DNA of 56,341 nt from Actinobacteria bacterium Ga0077560 (GTDB taxonomy: Bacteria > Actinomycetota > Thermoleophilia > Miltoncostaeales > Miltoncostaeaceae), in assembly GCA_001464275.1 (NCBI GenBank), contig LNFL01000141.1:1-56341 (forward strand), written 5' to 3'. The notes beneath the pieces were generated by a model. The model saw only the letters and a program-made list of their open reading frames with translations. It was not told the DNA's origin and did not search any database. A program made the translations under genes and the position numbers. Shown here piece after piece: positions 52,136 through 56,341 of this stretch; position 1 is the first letter of the stretch; each line of letters opens with the position of its first letter.

Positions 52136-53518
52136 GTGCCGACCCCCACCGCTGACGTCTCCACGCGCCGCCCACCGGCGATGGTCGCCCCGCTGCTGCT
52201 CGCGCCCCTGCTGGGCCTCGCGGCGCTGCTGGCATGGCCGTCGCTGGACGGGCGTTGGGAGCACCATCCCTCCCACCTGTGGATCGTGCTGGCGGCCGCC
52301 GGCATCACCGGCGGCCTGGCCTACGCCATCGGGACGGCCGCCGAGCGGCGCTCGGACCCGCGTGTGGCGCTGCTGGCGCTGGCGTTCCTGGTGTGCGGGT
52401 GCTTCCTGGGCCTGCACGCCCTGGCGACACCGACGACGCTGCTGGAGACGGCGACCGCGGGCTTCGTGGTCGCCACGCCCGTGGGCCTCGTGGCCGCCGG
52501 TGCGTTCGCGGCCGCGTCCGCGCTGGTCCCCGACCACGGCGGCCCGCGCGCGATGCGCCTGGTGGGGCCGCTGCGGATGGGCGTGCTGGCGGTCACCGCC
52601 GTGTGGGCCGTCCTGGCGCTCGGGGGCGTGCCGCCCCTGGGCGCCGGAGCGGTGCCGGACCGCGGGTCGGCGCCGTCGGTGGCGCTCGCCCTGGTGGGGC
52701 TGGCCGGGTACGCGATCGCCATCGCGCGGTACGCGGCGCTGCTGCGGCGCCGGCCGGGCCGGCTCACGCTCGCCACCGTGGTCGCGCTGAGCCTGCTGGC
52801 CGAGGCGACCCTCGCCACGGCGCTGAGCCCCGCCTGGCATCTCACCTGGTGGGGCTGGCACGTGCTCATCCTCGCCGCCACCGGCCTGCTCGCCTGGGCC
52901 GCCCACCGGGAGTGGCACGAGGAGCGCTTCGGCGACCTCTACCTGGCCGGCACCGCCGCCGGGGAGCGCGACCTGAGCGTGCTGTTCGCGGACCTGGAGG
53001 GCTTCACCCGGTTCGCCGAGCGCAGCAGGCCCGCCGAGGTCTCGGCGATGCTGAACCGGTACCTGGAGGTGGCGGTGCCCGCCGTCACCGCCCATGGCGG
53101 CGTGGTGGACCGCCTGATGGGCGACGCGCTGATGGCCACCTTCAACCGGGCGGGCGACCGGCCGGACCACGCCGGCGACGCGCTGCGCGCGGCGGTCGCG
53201 CTGCAGGAGGCGACCGCGGCCGTGGCCGCCGCCAACCCCGGCTGGCCCCGGTTCCGGGTGGGGCTGAACACCGGTACCGCGCTGGTGTGCATCCTGGGCG
53301 TGGCCGGCGGGCGCACCCACACGGTGGTGGGCGACACCGTGAACGTCGCCGCCCGGCTGGAGGGCCTGGCACCGTCCGGCGGCATCGCCCTGAGCCCCGA
53401 GACCGCGCGCCGGGCCGGCGCCGTCACACGGCCACTGGGGCGCGTCGCGCTGAAGGGCCGCGACGGTGAGGTAGAGGCGCTGTTGCTGCTGGAGCCCCCG
53501 CGGGAGCCCGGCGGCTAG
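52136..53518 (+). CDS. Membrane-bound class III adenylate/guanylate cyclase
   Basis: 460 residues. About seven membrane helices (residues about 15-275), then a class III cyclase domain. First metal Asp in SVLFADLEGFTRFAERS, second in VDRLMGDALMATFN, then RVGLNTGTALVCILG, and the transition-state Asn-Arg pair in VGDTVNVAARLEGL. The residues needed for activity look intact; ATP versus GTP cannot be decided. Start GTG 52136, with TAGGCT eight bases upstream and no ribosome-binding site, suggesting a leaderless transcript. The last codon TAG overlaps the prfB stop on the other strand (CTAG). Confidence 0.92.
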   Translation: MPTPTADVSTRRPPAMVAPLLLAPLLGLAALLAWPSLDGRWEHHPSHLWIVLAAAGITGGLAYAIGTAAERRSDPRVALLALAFLVCGCFLGLHALATPTTLLETATAGFVVATPVGLVAAGAFAAASALVPDHGGPRAMRLVGPLRMGVLAVTAVWAVLALGGVPPLGAGAVPDRGSAPSVALALVGLAGYAIAIARYAALLRRRPGRLTLATVVALSLLAEATLATALSPAWHLTWWGWHVLILAATGLLAWAAHREWHEERFGDLYLAGTAAGERDLSVLFADLEGFTRFAERSRPAEVSAMLNRYLEVAVPAVTAHGGVVDRLMGDALMATFNRAGDRPDHAGDALRAAVALQEATAAVAAANPGWPRFRVGLNTGTALVCILGVAGGRTHTVVGDTVNVAARLEGLAPSGGIALSPETARRAGAVTRPLGRVALKGRDGEVEALLLLEPPREPGG

Positions 53519-54645
53519 ACCGTCGCGGCCTTCGCCCGGCGCTCCAGCTCGGCACGGATGAACCCGTCCAGGTCGCCGTCCAGCACCGCCTGCGCGTTGC
53601 CGACCTCGTGGCCGGTGCGCAGGTCCTTCACCATCGTGTACGGGTGGATGACGTAGCTGCGGATCTGGCTGCCGAACCCGATCGTCATGTTGTCGCCGCG
53701 GGCGCGGGCCGCCTCCTCCTCACGCCGCTCGTACTCGCGCTGCACCAGGCGGGACCGCAGCATCGACATGGCGGTGGCCCGGTTCTGCATCTGCGACCGC
53801 TCGTTCTGGCACTGCACCACGATGCCGGTGGGCAGGTGCGTGATGCGGATCGCGGACTCGGTCTTGTTGACGTGCTGGCCGCCCGCCCCGGAGGACCGGT
53901 AGGTGTCGACGCGCAGGTCCTTGTCGTCGATCTCCACCACGAAGTCGTCGGAGACCAGGGGCGTCACCTCGACCGCAGCGAACGAGGTCTGCCGGCGGTG
54001 CGCCGAGTCGAACGGCGAGAGGCGCACCAGGCGGTGCACGCCGCGCTCCGCCGACAGCAGCCCGAACGCCGAGGGCCCGGTGACCGTGAAGGTCACGCTC
54101 TTGAGGCCGGCCTCGTTGCCGTCCTGGGACTCCTTGACATCGGCCGTGAAGCCGCGCGACTCGGCCCAGCGCAGGTACATGCGCAGCAGCATCTCGGTCC
54201 AGTCCTGCGCATCGGTGCCCCCCTCGCCCGCGTTGATCGACACGATGGCGTCGCCCGCGTCGTGCTCGCCGGAGAACAGGCGGGCCTCCTCCAGGCGCTC
54301 CATCAGGGCCTCGGCGCGCACGAGCCCGTCGGCGATCTCAGCCACGAACTCGGGGTCGTCGCCCTCGCCACCCTCCTTCGCCACCGCGATGAGGTCCGCG
54401 AAGTCGGAGACCTCCTGGTCGAGGCTCAGGTAGGTGGACAGCTTGTCGCGCACCGCCGCGTGCTCCGCGCTGATCCGCGAGGCGTTCTGGTTGTCGTCCC
54501 AGAACCCGGGCGCCTGCATCGCGTCCTCGAGCTCGCCCAGGCGCACGCCGAGCGTGTCGGGGTCGACGTAGGCGTGCAGGGCGTCCACCCGCTCGCGCAT
54601 GCGGGCGGTCTGCTGGGCGAGTGCGTCCAGATCCGGCGGCGTCAT
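53515..54645 (-). CDS. prfB: Peptide chain release factor 2
   Basis: 376 residues. The SPF anticodon-like tripeptide for UGA/UAA is in RLVRLSPFDSAHRRQTSF, and the catalytic GGQ in RSSGAGGQHVNKTESAIRI. The N-terminus is complete in one frame (QAPGFWDDNQNASRIS), so the in-frame UGA programmed frameshift that regulates many prfB genes is absent. It starts ten bases after secA on the same strand, the common secA-prfB arrangement. Confidence 0.97.
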   Translation of the reverse strand: MTPPDLDALAQQTARMRERVDALHAYVDPDTLGVRLGELEDAMQAPGFWDDNQNASRISAEHAAVRDKLSTYLSLDQEVSDFADLIAVAKEGGEGDDPEFVAEIADGLVRAEALMERLEEARLFSGEHDAGDAIVSINAGEGGTDAQDWTEMLLRMYLRWAESRGFTADVKESQDGNEAGLKSVTFTVTGPSAFGLLSAERGVHRLVRLSPFDSAHRRQTSFAAVEVTPLVSDDFVVEIDDKDLRVDTYRSSGAGGQHVNKTESAIRITHLPTGIVVQCQNERSQMQNRATAMSMLRSRLVQREYERREEEAARARGDNMTIGFGSQIRSYVIHPYTMVKDLRTGHEVGNAQAVLDGDLDGFIRAELERRAKAATV

Positions 54646-54655
54646 CCCCTGAAGG

Positions 54656-56341
54656 CTACGCGTTGGCCCCGTGGCACTTCTTGTACTTCAGCCCGGACCC
54701 GCACGGGCACGGGTCGTTGCGGCCCACACGGTCCTCCTCGGCCACCACGCGCTGCTCGACCGCGACCGGGGAGCCGCCGTCGTCCTCGTCCTCGAAGTCC
54801 AGGCCGTCGTCGGCGGCGGCCTGCTGCTCGAGGGCCCGGAAGCCCTGCACGGGCTCGTCCTGGTAGGTGTAGTCCACCTCGGCCGGGGCCGTGGGCGCCA
54901 GCTCCGGCGACGGGGCCGCCTGGACGTGGAACATGTACCGCACGAAGTCGTTGCGGATGAGCGACATCGTCTCGTCGAACATCTCGTGGCCCTCGAGCCG
55001 GTACTCCGACAGCGGGTCCTTCTGGCCGAGCGCGCGCAGGTGGATGCCCTCGCGCAGGTAGTCCATGGAGTACAGGTGCTCGCGCCAGTGGACGTCCACC
55101 AGCTGGAGCAGCACGTACCGCTCCCACTCGCGCATGTTCTCGGTGCCGAGCGTCTGCTCCTGGCGCTCGTAGGCCTCGATCGCGTCGTCCTCGAGGCGGT
55201 TCAGGAAGTCCTCGCGGGTGTACGGGTTCTGCATGTCCGTGAGCGGCAGGTCCTGCGGCCCGAAGGAGATCGGGTAGTAGGAGCGCAGCGACGTGAACAG
55301 GGCGTCCAGATCCCAGTCGGCGGGCAGCGAGTTGTCGTCGTCGCCCGAGTACTCGTCCACCAGCTCGACCAGCACCTCGGCGATCCAGTCCTTGGCCTGC
55401 TCCTGCAGGTCCTCGCCCTCCAGCACCCGGCGGCGCTCGCGGTAGATGACCTCGCGCTGCTTGTTGAGGACGTCGTCGTACTCCAGCACCCGCTTGCGGA
55501 TGTTGAAGTTCATCTCCTCGACCTTCTTCTGCGCGCCCTCGATCGTCTTGGTGAGCATCTTGCTCTCGATCGGGAGGTCGTCCCCGGGGCCCAGCTTGTC
55601 GAGGATGCGGAAGATCCGGTCGCCGGCGAACACGCGGATGAGGTCGTCCTCGGCGGACAGGTAGAACCGCGACGCGCCGGGGTCGCCCTGACGGCCGGAA
55701 CGACCGCGGAGCTGGTTGTCGATGCGGCGGCTCTCGTGGCGCTCGGTGCCCACCACGTACAGGCCGCCCAGGTCGGCGACGCCGTCGCCCAGCTTGATGT
55801 CGACGCCACGGCCGGCCATGTTGGTGGCGATGGTGACGGCGCCCTTCTGGCCGGCGTCCTTGATGATCTCGGCCTCGCGCTCGTGGTGCTTGGCGTTCAG
55901 CACGTTGTGCGGGATGCCGGCCTTGGTGAGATGGTTGGACAGCTGCTCGGAGATCTCGACCGAGATGGTGCCCACGAGGACCGGCTGGCCGCGCTCGTGC
56001 GCCTTCCCGATGTCCTCGGCCACGGCGCGGAACTTCGCGTCCTTGGTCTTGAAGATGTAGTCCTGCTCGTCCTTGCGGGCGGTCGGCCGGTGCGTGGGCA
56101 CGCTCACCACGTCGGCCTCGTAGATCTTCGCGAACTCGTTCGCCTCGGTGGAGGCGGTGCCCGTCATGCCCGAGAGCTTCTCGTACATGCGGAAGTAGTT
56201 CTGGAGGGTGATCGTGGCGAGGGTCTGGTTCTCCTCGCGGATCTTCTGGCCCTCCTTCGCCTCGATGGCCTGGTGCAGGCCCTCCGAGTAGCGGCGGCCC
56301 TCCAGGACACGGCCTGTGAACTCGTCCACGATGAGCACCTC
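54656..56341 (-). CDS. secA: Protein translocase ATPase SecA, C-terminal part (runs off the window)
   Basis: The visible 561 residues include [20 protein letters not shown], the second nucleotide-binding fold ([37 protein letters not shown]), the helical scaffold and wing, and the C-terminal zinc motif [20 protein letters not shown] that binds SecB/ribosomes in the family. The N-terminal DEAD fold and preprotein cross-linking domain lie beyond the right edge. It drives Sec-dependent export, needed by the signal-peptide proteins in this window. Confidence 0.98.
   Translation of the reverse strand, partial: EVLIVDEFTGRVLEGRRYSEGLHQAIEAKEGQKIREENQTLATITLQNYFRMYEKLSGMTGTASTEANEFAKIYEADVVSVPTHRPTARKDEQDYIFKTKDAKFRAVAEDIGKAHERGQPVLVGTISVEISEQLSNHLTKAGIPHNVLNAKHHEREAEIIKDAGQKGAVTIATNMAGRGVDIKLGDGVADLGGLYVVGTERHESRRIDNQLRGRSGRQGDPGASRFYLSAEDDLIRVFAGDRIFRILDKLGPGDDLPIESKMLTKTIEGAQKKVEEMNFNIRKRVLEYDDVLNKQREVIYRERRRVLEGEDLQEQAKDWIAEVLVELVDEYSGDDDNSLPADWDLDALFTSLRSYYPISFGPQDLPLTDMQNPYTREDFLNRLEDDAIEAYERQEQTLGTENMREWERYVLLQLVDVHWREHLYSMDYLREGIHLRALGQKDPLSEYRLEGHEMFDETMSLIRNDFVRYMFHVQAAPSPELAPTAPAEVDYTYQDEPVQGFRALEQQAAADDGLDFEDEDDGGSPVAVEQRVVAEEDRVGRNDPCPCGSGLKYKKCHGANA

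Noticed and set aside
54500..54645. Programmed +1 frameshift in prfB
   Set aside because: The gene reads in one frame from ATG through QAPGFWDD, with no internal UGA or CTT-TGA slip site near codon 25.

Overview
This is a chromosomal window of very high GC (low-to-mid 70s %), with dense overlapping operons, frequent GTG/TTG starts, several apparently leaderless promoters and few intrinsic terminators. Gene content and order point to an actinobacterium: secA-prfB, then ftsE-ftsX-ctp-rnr-smpB followed by ssrA, an argCJBD cluster behind pheST, infC-rpmI-rplT, and a CGNR zinc-finger protein. The mix of a chemotaxis receptor, a Tim44-like secreted protein and an FG-GAP propeller suggests a deep-branching class such as Thermoleophilia. 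That placement is inference; no rRNA gene is present to test it.

Layout. 1-1526 (-): 5' part of dnaE. 1527-2323: an AT-richer patch without a convincing gene, holding a degenerate inverted repeat, short CCCGGATCA repeats and two near-identical terminators. 2324-4601: two linked WD40-like hypotheticals and a divergent RsbW-type anti-sigma kinase. 4641-7927 (-): a two-gene ABC exporter (MacB/FtsX-type permease plus ATPase). 8018-20309 (-): a long run infC-rpmI-rplT-(RNA methyltransferase)-pheS-pheT-argC-argJ-[small ORF, FG-GAP propeller]-argB-argD, mostly with 4-base start/stop overlaps. 20489-21927 (-): a maleylacetate reductase-like dehydrogenase and an HU protein. 22190-28291: a subtilase with a frameshift, a frameshifted hemA, a cold-shock gene with a strong terminator, a DEAD-box helicase and a zinc ribbon. 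28309-38750: metabolic genes (FAD oxidoreductase, glyoxalase-fold proteins, monooxygenase, MarR/zinc alcohol dehydrogenase pair, HAD phosphatase) and membrane proteins. 38900-40100: a lower-GC stretch with two tiny membrane proteins.

40102-40447 (-) is tmRNA (ssrA), recognised by its tag reading frame ending LALAA-stop, the GTTTCGAC motif and a seven-pair acceptor stem. Its partner smpB is at 45410-45895, with rnr, whose family degrades trans-translated mRNA, directly upstream. Between ssrA and smpB lie a secreted DUF4091 glycosidase-like protein and a methyl-accepting chemotaxis protein that carries a near-consensus sigma-28 (FliA) promoter. The right end holds ctp, ftsX, ftsE, a CGNR regulator with a cupin, a class III cyclase, prfB and the 3' part of secA.

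Most notable: (i) the tmRNA T-loop reads GGCAGTG instead of TTCRANN although the stems pair; (ii) four genes between 22.7 and 32.2 kb are broken, three of them by what looks like a 20-30 base loss in a conserved block; (iii) a seven-bladed FG-GAP protein sits inside the arginine cluster; (iv) a sigma-28 promoter drives the chemoreceptor; (v) a decayed, inverted repeated element lies beside dnaE. I did not find an obviously new multi-gene defence or metabolic system here.
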